Assembly: GCA_030596225.1 (NCBI GenBank)
Contig: JAUVKO010000005.1
Coordinates: forward strand, 1-22,337
DNA from: Fidelibacterota bacterium
GTDB taxonomy: Bacteria > Fidelibacterota > UBA8477 > JABMPR01
Direction of reading: 5' to 3'
DNA length: 22,337 nucleotides
The position numbers were made by a program, and so were the translations under genes. Every line of letters starts with the position of its first letter. Positions within the stretch are counted from its first letter, which is position 1. A model generated the notes under the pieces. The model did not search any database. It was not told where the DNA came from and saw nothing but the letters and a program-made list of their open reading frames with translations. This document shows, piece by piece, positions 1 to 7,721 of the stretch.

Positions 1-1
1 A

Positions 2-622
2 GTTGCTCAAGCTTTACTGGGTAAGGTGCTTCAGGTTTATCAAGCCAATCATTGGCTCATGGCTAGAATCATTGAGACTGAAGCCTACTACCTCGAAGAT
101 AAAGGCAGTCATGCCTCGTTGGGTTACACCAAGAAACGCAAAGCATTATTTATGTCTCCGGGAACCATATATATGTATTATGCACGTGGTGGTGACTCCC
201 TTAATTTCTCGTGTCGTGGGGCAGGGAATGCCGTTTTGATCAAATCTGCTTATCCAATAACACAAGCCAATAGTGACCATCAAAACCTTCAGCTCATGCT
301 GCAAAATAATCCTGCAAGGAATGGTCAACCACGTTCCCTGGCAAAGCTATGTGCAGGTCAAACACTGCTCTGTCGGTCCCTGGGGCTAAAAGTACGGGAG
401 TGGGATGGACATCAAATGGACTCAGCCCGTTTCCGCCTGGTGGATGACACCTATCGACCGGAACAGATCATCCAAACCACACGTATGGGTATCAATCCTG
501 ATCGTGATGCGCATTTACCCTACCGATTTATTGATCATCGATTTGTAAAATTTTGCACAAAGAATCCACTTAGCGTTCGAGACTGGCAGATGGGAAAGAA
601 TTACACTATCTTCTCGCCATGA
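2..622 (+). CDS. DNA-3-methyladenine glycosylase (AAG/MPG family), 5' end missing
   Basis: Removes alkylated purines such as 3-methyladenine from DNA as the first step of base excision repair; cytoplasmic. The reading frame is open from base 2, and its first residues (VAQALLGKVL) match the N-terminal region of the AAG family, so only a short N-terminus is lost. The ETEAY motif (catalytic Glu at bases 80-82), the following His of GSHAS and the FMSPGTIYMYY segment correspond to the catalytic Glu, His and Tyr of human AAG. The stretch after it (YARGGDSLNFS) differs from the usual YG..-N form and suggests a divergent subfamily. The stop overlaps the next start (ATGA), so the two genes are probably translated together. 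Seen: motifs. Known: the family reaction. Confidence 0.9.
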   Translation, partial: VAQALLGKVLQVYQANHWLMARIIETEAYYLEDKGSHASLGYTKKRKALFMSPGTIYMYYARGGDSLNFSCRGAGNAVLIKSAYPITQANSDHQNLQLMLQNNPARNGQPRSLAKLCAGQTLLCRSLGLKVREWDGHQMDSARFRLVDDTYRPEQIIQTTRMGINPDRDAHLPYRFIDHRFVKFCTKNPLSVRDWQMGKNYTIFSP

Positions 623-1305
623 AAAATAGAATTATTATCTTTGCTCTCTTTACCTTCCTTATTCTTAATGCTTTTGGCTTTAGTCAAAGCGACACTCTTG
701 TTCAAAACCTGGAAACAAGACTTCAGGACCAGGGTCTGGTAAATATTCACACTCTGGCTCCAGACATCCTGGTTGAGCTGAAATACTCCACCACAGATAA
801 CTTTCTAAATGCTGATACTTATGGTGATCTGGAGAATTGCTACCTCCAACCTAAAGCAGCAGTTATGTTGAGTTCTGCGCAGGCATTTCTGAAGCAATCA
901 CACCCTGAACTTACTCTATTGGTCTATGATGGTGTTCGCCCCCGATCCATTCAACGAAAGATGTGGGCAATAGTAGTTGGTACTCCATCTCAGGATTATG
1001 TTGCCAATCCGGACCGTGGATCGGTGCATAATTTCGGCTCTGCGGTTGACCTCACTCTGGCTACCAATGACGGGGTTCCTCTGGACATGGGCACAGCCTT
1101 TGATTATTTCGGAAAACTGGCTCAACCGAGATACGAGCAACAATTTCTTAAAGAGGGAAAACTTAGCCTCCAACAGATCAAGAATCGTGAACTGTTACGA
1201 CAAGTGATGGCTCAGGCAGGTTTTCAGGGTATCTCGATTGAATGGTGGCATTTCAATGCAGTTCCGGTGAAAATTGCCCGCTCAAAATATCAGATCATTG
1301 AATAA
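619..1305 (+). CDS. Exported D-alanyl-D-alanine dipeptidase (VanX/DdpX, peptidase M15D)
   Basis: Zinc dipeptidase that splits D-Ala-D-Ala. Family members act in vancomycin resistance or in recovering peptidoglycan dipeptide. The 228-residue product begins with a signal peptide (about residues 1-22, hydrophobic IIIFALFTFLILNAF), so it should work in the periplasm. Family motifs are present: transition-state Arg in VYDGVRP (R107), zinc ligands H137 and D144 in SVHNFGSAVD, and catalytic E208 with zinc ligand H211 in EWWH. It overlaps the glycosylase stop by 4 bases and lies 9 bases before an exported aminopeptidase. No vanH or vanA gene is in view, and a periplasmic location does not suit the cytoplasmic role of VanX, so peptide recycling or nutrition is more likely than resistance (inference). 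Confidence 0.9.
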   Translation: MKNRIIIFALFTFLILNAFGFSQSDTLVQNLETRLQDQGLVNIHTLAPDILVELKYSTTDNFLNADTYGDLENCYLQPKAAVMLSSAQAFLKQSHPELTLLVYDGVRPRSIQRKMWAIVVGTPSQDYVANPDRGSVHNFGSAVDLTLATNDGVPLDMGTAFDYFGKLAQPRYEQQFLKEGKLSLQQIKNRELLRQVMAQAGFQGISIEWWHFNAVPVKIARSKYQIIE

Positions 1306-1314
1306 GGATTCTTC

Positions 1315-2694
1315 ATGACATTGAGAAATGTATTATATCTGATTTTATTAACAGTCGGATTGAGTCTGGCTCATGGAATGTCCCGGTCCGGTGATCTACC
1401 TGCTGACGAATTTGCCAAACGACGAGCTATTTTCCTTAATGAATTGCAGGACTTAAATGCCTGTGCGATCCTGCACACTGCCCCTGAATACGAGCGGAAT
1501 AATGACGTGAATTACGCTTATCGTCAGGATTCCGATTTTATCTACCTCACCGGTTGGCCTGATGCACACGGAATTCTGGTATTGACACCGCAAGAAGATG
1601 ATTCTGATCAAGCTGAAGTAACTTTCTTTGTTACCGAACGAAATCCTAAAATGGAATTGTGGACAGGACCACGCCTGGGTCTTGAGGAAGCCGCCGCTCT
1701 CCCCGGTGTTGACCATGTGCTTATTTATGATGAATTTTTCAGTCATTTGGGGAAACTGGTTGGAAAATATGAACGTCTGGTCATTTCCTATGGTAATGAT
1801 TCGAAATTTCAAGTTGAATTAGGGAAAAACCTTGAGCATATGCGGCGGAGACCTGCTATTGTTCAAGAGGCTTCTTCACTGCTCAAATCTCACCGTCTTA
1901 TCAAATCAGATAAAGAGATCCAAGCCATCGAAAAAGCCATTGAGATTACTGGCGAGTCCCTTAAGGATGCGTTTGCTCGAATTCCAGCTTTAAAGTTTGA
2001 ATATGAAGCCCAGGCCGAGATCGAGTATGGCTTCAAAAAGCGAGGTGCTATTCGTTTAGGTTTTCCATCCATTGTGGGAGCAGGAAAAAACTCAACCTTT
2101 CTTCACTATGAAGATAATCGTGGGCAGCTGATCCCCGGTGACATCCTGCTTATGGATGTGGGAGCTGAATGGGATTATTATTCTGCTGATATCAGCCGGA
2201 CCGTCCCTGTCAACGGAAAATTCAGTCCAGAACAAGCTCAGATCTACCAAATAGTTCTAGATGCTCAACAAGCCGCTATTAAAAGTGTAAAACCAGGGGC
2301 AGCTTTTAGAAAACCGCATAATGTAGCAGTTGAGGTTGTGACTACAGGACTTATTAATTTGGGTCTGCTTGCAGGCAACACTGAAACCTTAATCAAGGAG
2401 AGAGCCTACCGGAAATTTTTCATGCACGGAACTTCTCATTGGCTGGGTCTTGATGTACACGATGCCGGGGGCTATGTCGATGCCGATGGAGAACCCCATA
2501 CCTTAAAAGCCGGCATGATCCTCACCGTAGAACCGGGAATTTATATCTCTGAGTCAGAAGATGTGAATCCCAAATGGTGGAATATCGGTATACGCATCGA
2601 GGATGATGTGTTGGTGACAGCCAAAGGACATCGCGTTTTGAGTGCATCTATTCCAAAAACCATTACCCAGATTGAGAAGCTCATGCAGCCTTGA
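1315..2694 (+). CDS. Exported Xaa-Pro aminopeptidase (PepP type, peptidase M24B)
   Basis: Dimetal aminopeptidase that removes N-terminal residues before proline. The 459-residue protein has an aminopeptidase-P N-terminal domain (about residues 30-165, including DSDFIYLTGWPDAHG) and a pita-bread catalytic domain (about 195-450). Expected metal ligands are all visible: D281 and D292 (LLMDVGAEWDYYSAD), H375 (MHGTSHWLGLDVHD), E406 (TVEPG) and E429 (IRIEDD). Unlike E. coli PepP it starts with a hydrophobic signal sequence (about residues 1-20), so it is probably periplasmic. AAGGA just before the ATG at 1315 supports the start. It probably shares a transcript with the dipeptidase 9 bases upstream, giving a pair of exported peptidases. 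Confidence 0.92.
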   Translation: MTLRNVLYLILLTVGLSLAHGMSRSGDLPADEFAKRRAIFLNELQDLNACAILHTAPEYERNNDVNYAYRQDSDFIYLTGWPDAHGILVLTPQEDDSDQAEVTFFVTERNPKMELWTGPRLGLEEAAALPGVDHVLIYDEFFSHLGKLVGKYERLVISYGNDSKFQVELGKNLEHMRRRPAIVQEASSLLKSHRLIKSDKEIQAIEKAIEITGESLKDAFARIPALKFEYEAQAEIEYGFKKRGAIRLGFPSIVGAGKNSTFLHYEDNRGQLIPGDILLMDVGAEWDYYSADISRTVPVNGKFSPEQAQIYQIVLDAQQAAIKSVKPGAAFRKPHNVAVEVVTTGLINLGLLAGNTETLIKERAYRKFFMHGTSHWLGLDVHDAGGYVDADGEPHTLKAGMILTVEPGIYISESEDVNPKWWNIGIRIEDDVLVTAKGHRVLSASIPKTITQIEKLMQP

Positions 2695-2710
2695 TTATCA
2701 ATATTTTTTT

Positions 2711-2743
2711 GGCCACAGATAAACACAGATGTACACTGATAAA
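2711..2743. repeat. 10-bp periodic intergenic repeat
   Basis: Three consecutive 10-base units share the core CACAGAT or CACTGAT (2711-2720, 2721-2730, 2731-2740), followed by AAA. The spacing is exactly one helical turn. It lies 16 bases after the aminopeptidase stop, next to a T7 run. Similar phrases occur between genes in many environmental genomes, from memory and not verified here. The function is unknown. Confidence 0.55.
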
Positions 2744-2829
2744 GCTTTTAAACAACAATTAACAGATATCGACAGAACAACATTAAACACAATCACTTAT
2801 ACGAATATGCTCTATTCCCTTTATTATCA

Positions 2830-2871
2830 ACACTTTGCGCCTCTGCCTGTCGGGCGTAGCTCTAAAAGTGT
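2830..2871. repeat. Imperfect inverted repeat between genes
   Basis: The arms ACACTTT (2830-2836) and AAAGTGT (2865-2871) are perfect complements. The sequence between them is GC-rich and contains further short complements (GCC/GGC). It has no T tract on either side, so it is not a standard terminator. It could be a decayed dispersed repeat. Low certainty. Confidence 0.35.
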
Positions 2872-2902
2872 AGACTGGCGAGAGAACCTTTATGCTTGAC
2901 CA

Positions 2903-2914
2903 TCAAACGTTTGA
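2903..2914. promoter_or_regulatory. Perfect 12-bp palindrome over the -35 box (candidate operator)
   Basis: TCAAACGTTTGA reads the same on both strands and overlaps the first four bases of the -35 box of the lipid-operon promoter. The position suits a repressor that blocks RNA polymerase. The central CG flanked by A/T resembles LacI-type half-site symmetry. It does not match my recollection of the longer FapR operator. Which protein binds it is not known. Confidence 0.45.
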
Positions 2915-2939
2915 CATGCGAATAACTCCCATCTATATT
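2911..2939 (+). promoter_or_regulatory. Sigma70-type promoter of the lipid-synthesis operon
   Basis: TTGACA at 2911-2916 is a perfect -35 box. After exactly 17 bases comes TATATT (2934-2939), five of six matches to the -10 consensus. Transcription would start near 2944-2947, only about 7-10 bases before the yceD ATG at 2954. The leader would be too short for a normal ribosome binding site, and none is seen. Predicted by eye only. Confidence 0.65.
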
Positions 2940-2953
2940 GCGCGGCTTTGACA

Positions 2954-3436
2954 ATGAAGTTAAGTTTAAACACACTGCCCCAAGGCAGATCAGAGCAGAT
3001 CTTTGACAGCGTAGCACAACTGCAACACGATGAAAGCATTAAGTGGAAACCACTTCGGCTTGAACTGAAATTGAGTATTGATCGTCATAATCAAAATTTT
3101 TATCTCCGCGGGAATATCATCTGTACCGGTTTATTTATTTGTGAGACAGGAATGGAAGAGTTTGAAGACATCCTGAAAGGTGACTTTGAGATTATCCTGA
3201 CCTATAATTCCAAACACTTAAATGATAACGAGAGTGATGAGATCATTCTCCTCCCCGGACACGAGACAGAATTTGATCTTTACCCTTTGGTGCATGACAC
3301 CGTATTGCTAGGTATCCCCATTTCACATGTATGTGGTCCAGATTGCGAGGCCGGTAAGGCTCTCCAGGAAAATATACAAGCGAAGCAGGAACCGGATGAA
3401 CGTTGGGCTAAGCTAAAAGACATGTTCAACGAATAG
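2954..3436 (+). CDS. yceD: YceD/DUF177 family protein
   Basis: YceD family proteins are linked to 23S rRNA accumulation and are almost always found just upstream of rpmF, as here. The product is about 160 residues. Its core runs through an LRGNI-type beta segment, and the C-terminal half carries the VCGPDCEAG cysteine pair (C127, C131), which matches the family's conserved C-x-x-x-C region. I chose ATG at 2954; an in-frame TTG at 2948 is also possible. No Shine-Dalgarno sequence precedes either, consistent with the very short leader predicted from the promoter. It is followed 13 bases later by rpmF and is the first gene of the lipid operon. The biochemical role of the family is not well established. 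Confidence 0.8.
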   Translation: MKLSLNTLPQGRSEQIFDSVAQLQHDESIKWKPLRLELKLSIDRHNQNFYLRGNIICTGLFICETGMEEFEDILKGDFEIILTYNSKHLNDNESDEIILLPGHETEFDLYPLVHDTVLLGIPISHVCGPDCEAGKALQENIQAKQEPDERWAKLKDMFNE

Positions 3437-3449
3437 GAGATTGTAACTC

Positions 3450-3632
3450 GTGGCTGTACCAAAGAGAAAAACGTCCCGGGCCAAAAGAGATAAACGCCGG
3501 ACACACTGGAAAATTACTCTTGCCGGTCTTATCACTTGCTCAAATTGCAGTGAGCCAAAATTACCACACCGTGTATGTCCCCATTGTGGATATTACAAAG
3601 GAAAACAGGTCATCATTCCTAAAGAAGTCTGA
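3450..3632 (+). CDS. rpmF: 50S ribosomal protein L32
   Basis: A 60-residue component of the large ribosomal subunit. The sequence begins MAVPKRKTSRAKRDKRR, the typical basic start of L32, and contains a zinc-ribbon pattern C30-x2-C33 ... C43-x2-C46 (a zinc-binding version). The start codon is GTG at 3450, supported by AGGAGA at 3435-3440 with nine bases of spacing. It sits between yceD and plsX, the classic conserved order that ties ribosome production to phospholipid synthesis. The gap to plsX is 8 bases. Confidence 0.97.
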   Translation: MAVPKRKTSRAKRDKRRTHWKITLAGLITCSNCSEPKLPHRVCPHCGYYKGKQVIIPKEV

Positions 3633-3640
3633 TTCCAACA

Positions 3641-4681
3641 ATGAAAATCGTGGTTGATACTATGGGGGGCGATAACGCCCCTTTTATTAATATAGATGGC
3701 GCCATTCAATATCTGAATGACCCCAAAAGCAATGGAGAGGTCATTCTCGTTGGTCAAGAAGATCTGATTCGAGATGAGCTTCATTCACGATCGTTTAACA
3801 GCCCACGTCTACACATTCAACATGCCACAGAAGTGGTCGGTATGAATGATTCTCCCACCCGATCATTCAAGGAAAAGAAAGATTCCTCTATGCGGGTTGG
3901 AATCGAATTGGTTAAAACCGGTAAAGGTGATGCCTTCATATCTGCTGGAAATACCGGCGCTATCATGGCATATTCTTTACTGAGTTTGGGTAGAATTCCA
4001 GGGGTTGATCGTCCGGCTATCGGTGCTTTCATGCCGCATGAAGATGGAGCTACCCTCTTGTTGGACGTAGGCGCAGTCGCTGAAGCAAAACCTAAGAACC
4101 TGCTTCAGTTTGGCATCATGGGTAGTATCGTCTATCGGAAAATAACAAAAACGGATTCAGCCAGAGTGGCTTTAATGAGTATTGGGGAAGAGTCAGAAAA
4201 GGGCACTCCGCTGGTCAAAGAAGCCAAACGTTTACTGGAAGCCGCCAATATTGATTTTTTTGGTTATGCCGAGGGACGGGATATTTTTAATAATAAATTT
4301 GATGTCATCGTAACTGATGGCTTCACCGGCAATGTCTCATTGAAGCTGGCTGAAAGCACCTTTCAAACCCTTTTCACCATGATCAAGAGCCGCCTGGACC
4401 GTCCCATTCGTCTGATTGGTGCCCAACTTATAAAACCGATCTTTACCGAGCTGGTGAACATCTTTGACCCGAACAATTATGGAGGATCTCCTCTCCTGGG
4501 TATCAAGGGTATCTCTCTCATTGCTCATGGAAGTTCCACTGATAAAGCAATTAAAAATGCATTATTTGAAGCCCAGCGTTTTGTCAACTCCAATTTGATC
4601 GACGCTATTGAACAGGAAATCACAGCATCCTTATCCGATATCACCTATACGGCTATGGATGAAGAAATTATCCATCACTAA
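3641..4681 (+). CDS. plsX: Phosphate acyltransferase PlsX
   Basis: Converts acyl-ACP and phosphate to acyl-phosphate, the acyl donor used by PlsY in the first step of phosphatidic acid synthesis; a peripheral membrane or cytosolic enzyme. The 346-residue length is normal. Recognisable family segments are the N-terminal MKIVVDTMGGDNAP, SAGNTGA (S101-A107), and DGFTGNVSLKLAES further on. It starts 8 bases after rpmF and is followed 18 bases later by fabH. That position directly links fatty acid elongation to membrane lipid formation. Confidence 0.97.
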   Translation: MKIVVDTMGGDNAPFINIDGAIQYLNDPKSNGEVILVGQEDLIRDELHSRSFNSPRLHIQHATEVVGMNDSPTRSFKEKKDSSMRVGIELVKTGKGDAFISAGNTGAIMAYSLLSLGRIPGVDRPAIGAFMPHEDGATLLLDVGAVAEAKPKNLLQFGIMGSIVYRKITKTDSARVALMSIGEESEKGTPLVKEAKRLLEAANIDFFGYAEGRDIFNNKFDVIVTDGFTGNVSLKLAESTFQTLFTMIKSRLDRPIRLIGAQLIKPIFTELVNIFDPNNYGGSPLLGIKGISLIAHGSSTDKAIKNALFEAQRFVNSNLIDAIEQEITASLSDITYTAMDEEIIHH

Positions 4682-4699
4682 TTAAACAGGAATAAATCA

Positions 4700-5698
4700 A
4701 TGATCAGAGCTGCAATAACTGGTGTTACCTCTTATGTACCAGAAAAAGTACTAACCAATTTCGATCTTGAAAAAATGGTCGACACCAATGATAAATGGAT
4801 TGTATCCCGCACTGGAATTCGTGAACGGCATATTGCTGCTGAGGGTGAAGCTAGTTCTGATATGAGTGTTAAAGCTGTCGAAAAATTATTGACAGAGACA
4901 GGTACAAAAGCTGAAGAGATCGATGCTATTATCGTTGCCACAGTGACACCTGATATGCTGTTTCCTTCAACAGCAGCCCTGATACAAGACAAAATCGGGG
5001 CCACAAAGGCCTGGGGTTACGATCTCTCCGGAGCCTGTTCCGGATTTCTCTTTGCTCTGAAATCGGGCAGTTCTCTGATCCAGACCGGACACAAAAAGGT
5101 CATTGTAGTGGGGGTTGATACCATGAGTTCTATTTTGGATTACACCGACCGCAATACCTGTATTCTTTTCGGTGATGGTGCCGGTGCTGTTCTGCTGGAA
5201 CCAACTGAAGATGAAAATTTTGGAATAATCGATGAAATTTTGTTAATTGATGGTTCGGGAGCTGATGCTCTCCATATGAAGGCCGGCGGAAGTCGCAAAC
5301 CGGCAACCCATGAAACTGTTGCTGCCGGTGAACACTTTATCTGGCAAGATGGTCGCAACGTCTTTAAAAGAGCTTCAGTTGATATGGCAAAAGTGAGTGT
5401 GGATATTCTGGAGAAAAACAATCTCAAAGCTGAGGATGTGAGTATCTTCATTCCCCATCAAGCCAATAAACGTATTATTGATGTGGCTGCCCGCAGAGCT
5501 GGTTTTACCGACGATCAAGTTCTGGTCAATATTGATAAATACGGTAACACTACTGCTGCCACACTTCCTTTGGGTTTGGATGAAGTTGTACGAGAGAAAC
5601 GGATCAAGGATGGTGACCTGGTGCTTTTGGCAGCCTTTGGTGCTGGTTACACCTGGGGCAGTATTCTGTTTCGTTATGGACCAACCAAGAAAGGTTAA
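4700..5698 (+). CDS. fabH: 3-oxoacyl-ACP synthase III (KAS III)
   Basis: Starts each round of type II fatty acid synthesis by condensing an acyl-CoA primer, usually acetyl-CoA, with malonyl-ACP. The 332-residue thiolase-fold protein has the full Cys-His-Asn triad: C113 in SGACSGF, H253 in IPHQANKRI and N283 in YGNTTAATLP. AGGA at 4688-4691 lies eight bases before the ATG. The next gene, fabD, starts 3 bases after the stop and supplies its malonyl-ACP substrate. Primer preference (straight or branched) cannot be told from sequence alone. Confidence 0.97.
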   Translation: MIRAAITGVTSYVPEKVLTNFDLEKMVDTNDKWIVSRTGIRERHIAAEGEASSDMSVKAVEKLLTETGTKAEEIDAIIVATVTPDMLFPSTAALIQDKIGATKAWGYDLSGACSGFLFALKSGSSLIQTGHKKVIVVGVDTMSSILDYTDRNTCILFGDGAGAVLLEPTEDENFGIIDEILLIDGSGADALHMKAGGSRKPATHETVAAGEHFIWQDGRNVFKRASVDMAKVSVDILEKNNLKAEDVSIFIPHQANKRIIDVAARRAGFTDDQVLVNIDKYGNTTAATLPLGLDEVVREKRIKDGDLVLLAAFGAGYTWGSILFRYGPTKKG

Positions 5699-5701
5699 GC
5701 G

Positions 5702-6616
5702 ATGCAACGTGCTTTAGTTTTTCCAGGGCAGGCGTCTCAATTCGTAGGTATGGGTCAAGATATTTTCAACAGTTATGAGTCCGTACGCTCAATGTATGCA
5801 ATAGCCAACGATATCATGGGTTTTGACATTGCTGATGTCACTTTCAATGGTCCTCTGGAAGATTTAACTGAAACGAAGATTACCCAACCTGCTCTCTTTA
5901 TCACATCAGCAAGCTACTTTTCTTTGCTCCCTGAATCATTTAAATTTCATATGACAGCCGGTCATAGTCTTGGTGAATTTTCTGCACTTTATGCAGCCAG
6001 GGTGCTTAGCTTTGAAGATGCTCTTGCTATTGTCAAAGCACGTGCTGAAGGAATGCAGACTGCCGGAGAATCACAATCAGGTGCTATGGCTGCCATTCTC
6101 AATATGTCCAGAGAGAATATTGAAAAGGTCTGTCTCCATGCTTCCAACCGCGGTATTGTTCAAGTTGCCAATTTCAATTCTCCCGGACAAATCGTGATCT
6201 CCGGAGAAACTGTTGCCGTTCATTATGCCATGGAGATTGCTAAAAACCTGGGCGCCCGTAAAGTGGTGGCTTTGAATGTGAGTGGTGCCTTTCACTCTCC
6301 GCTTATGGCTCCGGCTGTTGAGGGATTGAGTAAAGCCATAGCAAAAGCCAAATTTAACACAGCAAGAGTACCCATCATTGCTAATGTAGATGCCAGTCCC
6401 ACGACTGATCCTGAGAAAATAAAATCCAACCTTATTGAACAGCTTGAAAATCCTGTCCTCTGGGAAGATAGTATCAAGAAAATGTCCAAAGAGGGTGTAA
6501 GTGAATTTGTTGAAGTAGGTCCTGGACGAGTGCTTCAGGGCTTGATCAAACGTATCAACCGAGATACTGATATTAGTGGTGTTGGAACACAAGAACAATT
6601 GGAGGCCTTGTCATGA
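5702..6616 (+). CDS. fabD: Malonyl-CoA:ACP transacylase
   Basis: Transfers the malonyl group from CoA to the acyl carrier protein, supplying the extender unit for FabH and FabF. The 304-residue product shows the N-terminal FPGQ motif (Q10), the nucleophilic serine S89 in GHSLGEFSAL, the carboxylate-binding Arg in KARAEGMQ (R114) and the catalytic His H198 in FHSPLM. Its stop overlaps the fabG start by four bases (ATGA), indicating translational coupling. All expected catalytic residues are present and the length is typical. Confidence 0.97.
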   Translation: MQRALVFPGQASQFVGMGQDIFNSYESVRSMYAIANDIMGFDIADVTFNGPLEDLTETKITQPALFITSASYFSLLPESFKFHMTAGHSLGEFSALYAARVLSFEDALAIVKARAEGMQTAGESQSGAMAAILNMSRENIEKVCLHASNRGIVQVANFNSPGQIVISGETVAVHYAMEIAKNLGARKVVALNVSGAFHSPLMAPAVEGLSKAIAKAKFNTARVPIIANVDASPTTDPEKIKSNLIEQLENPVLWEDSIKKMSKEGVSEFVEVGPGRVLQGLIKRINRDTDISGVGTQEQLEALS

Positions 6617-7362
6617 GTGATTACCAGGGAAAAGTTGCCATCATTACCGGTTCTACGAGAGGTATCGGCTATCAGATAGCCCTAAATCTTGCTGAGCTGG
6701 GAGCCAAAGTTGTGGTTAGCAGTCGCAACGCTGAAGATTGCCAGCGAATTCAGCAGGAATTTGAATCTAAAGGTTTGACCAGTCTTGGTATCGCTGCAGA
6801 CGTCTCCTCCATGGAGGACTGCAAAGCTTTATGCAATACTGTTATAGAAACATTTGGCAAAGTAGATATTTTGGTTAACAATGCCGGAATTACCAAAGAC
6901 AATCTGATGATGCGTATGAAAGAAGATCAATGGGATGATATCATGAACATTAATCTGAAAAGTGTCTTTAATATGTCCCAGGCTCTACTGCGTAACTTTC
7001 TGAAATTGCAGGGAGGACGCATCATTAACATCACTTCCATAGTTGGCCAAATTGGCAATGCCGGGCAAGCAAATTATGCTGCTTCCAAGGCTGGTATTAT
7101 TGGATTTACAAAGTCTCTGGCCAGAGAAATTGGATCAAGAGGAATCACTGTGAATGCTGTTGCACCTGGTTATATTGCCACCGATATGACGGATACGATC
7201 ACAGAGGATTCTAAAGAAAAACTGTTCAAACAGATCCCTTTGGGTCGTATTGGAGAACCGCAAGACGTAGCCAACCTGGTTGCGTTTTTGGGTTCAGAAG
7301 AAGCCGGATATATTACAGGTCAGGTCCTCAATGTTGATGGCGGCCTGGTCATGCAAGGTTAG
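6613..7362 (+). CDS. fabG: 3-oxoacyl-ACP reductase
   Basis: NADPH-dependent short-chain dehydrogenase that reduces 3-oxoacyl-ACP to 3-hydroxyacyl-ACP in the elongation cycle. The 249-residue protein carries the cofactor motif TGSTRGIG near the N-terminus, the NNAG motif (residues 89-92), and the catalytic residues N114, S142, Y155 and K159 (YAASK). The C-terminal ITGQVLNVDGG is also typical of FabG. It overlaps fabD by four bases, and acpP begins 26 bases after its stop. Confidence 0.97.
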   Translation: MSDYQGKVAIITGSTRGIGYQIALNLAELGAKVVVSSRNAEDCQRIQQEFESKGLTSLGIAADVSSMEDCKALCNTVIETFGKVDILVNNAGITKDNLMMRMKEDQWDDIMNINLKSVFNMSQALLRNFLKLQGGRIINITSIVGQIGNAGQANYAASKAGIIGFTKSLAREIGSRGITVNAVAPGYIATDMTDTITEDSKEKLFKQIPLGRIGEPQDVANLVAFLGSEEAGYITGQVLNVDGGLVMQG

Positions 7363-7388
7363 AACTGAAAGTTAGGAGAAAGAATAAC

Positions 7389-7622
7389 ATGTCAACTTTC
7401 GAAAAAGTACGCGATGTAATTGTTGAAAAATTAGGTGTAGATGCTGCCAAGATCACTGAAGATGCTTCATTTATTGATGATCTGGGAGCTGACTCACTGG
7501 ACACTGTTGAACTGATCATGCAGTTCGAAGAAGTTTTTGATATTGAGATCCCAGATGAAGATGCTGAAACTATCACTACTGTTGGTAAATCGGTCCAATA
7601 TATTGACAGCAAGCTCGGATAA
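7389..7622 (+). CDS. acpP: Acyl carrier protein
   Basis: Small acidic carrier that holds growing acyl chains on a 4'-phosphopantetheine arm. The 77-residue product has the attachment site S36 in GADSLDTVEL and the acidic recognition helix that follows. A good ribosome binding site (AGGAG, 7374-7378) precedes the ATG. A strong hairpin with a T tract follows the gene, so acpP is probably made in larger amounts than the genes after it. That fits the need for ACP in excess over the enzymes it serves (inference). Confidence 0.98.
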   Translation: MSTFEKVRDVIVEKLGVDAAKITEDASFIDDLGADSLDTVELIMQFEEVFDIEIPDEDAETITTVGKSVQYIDSKLG

Positions 7623-7650
7623 GCTTTAGTCCTCAACATTTAATTGAAAT

Positions 7651-7711
7651 CTGGGTTCACCGCAGAGTTCAGCGCTTAAGCTTAACTTTTCGGTGAATCC
7701 AGCTTTTTTTT
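7651..7711 (+). terminator. Intrinsic terminator or attenuator between acpP and fabF
   Basis: CTGGGTTCACCG (7651-7662) pairs with CGGTGAATCCAG (7691-7702) over 12 base pairs with a single G-U pair. The run T8 (7704-7711) follows after one C. The 28-base loop holds further self-complementary sequence (AGTT/AACT and GCTTAAGC). The fabF ribosome binding site (AGGGA, 7712-7716) comes immediately after the T tract. No new promoter is evident before fabF, so termination is probably partial. Confidence 0.8.
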
Positions 7712-7721
7712 AGGGAGTACC

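Noticed and set aside
619..1305. Vancomycin-resistance operon
   Set aside because: Only the dipeptidase is present; no vanH, ligase or VanRS regulator, and the protein is predicted to be exported.
2903..2914. Palindrome as a FapR operator
   Set aside because: It is shorter than, and does not resemble, the FapR site as I recall it, and no fapR gene is in the window; kept only as an unnamed operator candidate.
2948..2953. TTG start two codons upstream of the yceD ATG
   Set aside because: Possible, but ATG at 2954 is the stronger codon and neither has a ribosome binding site; only two residues are at stake.
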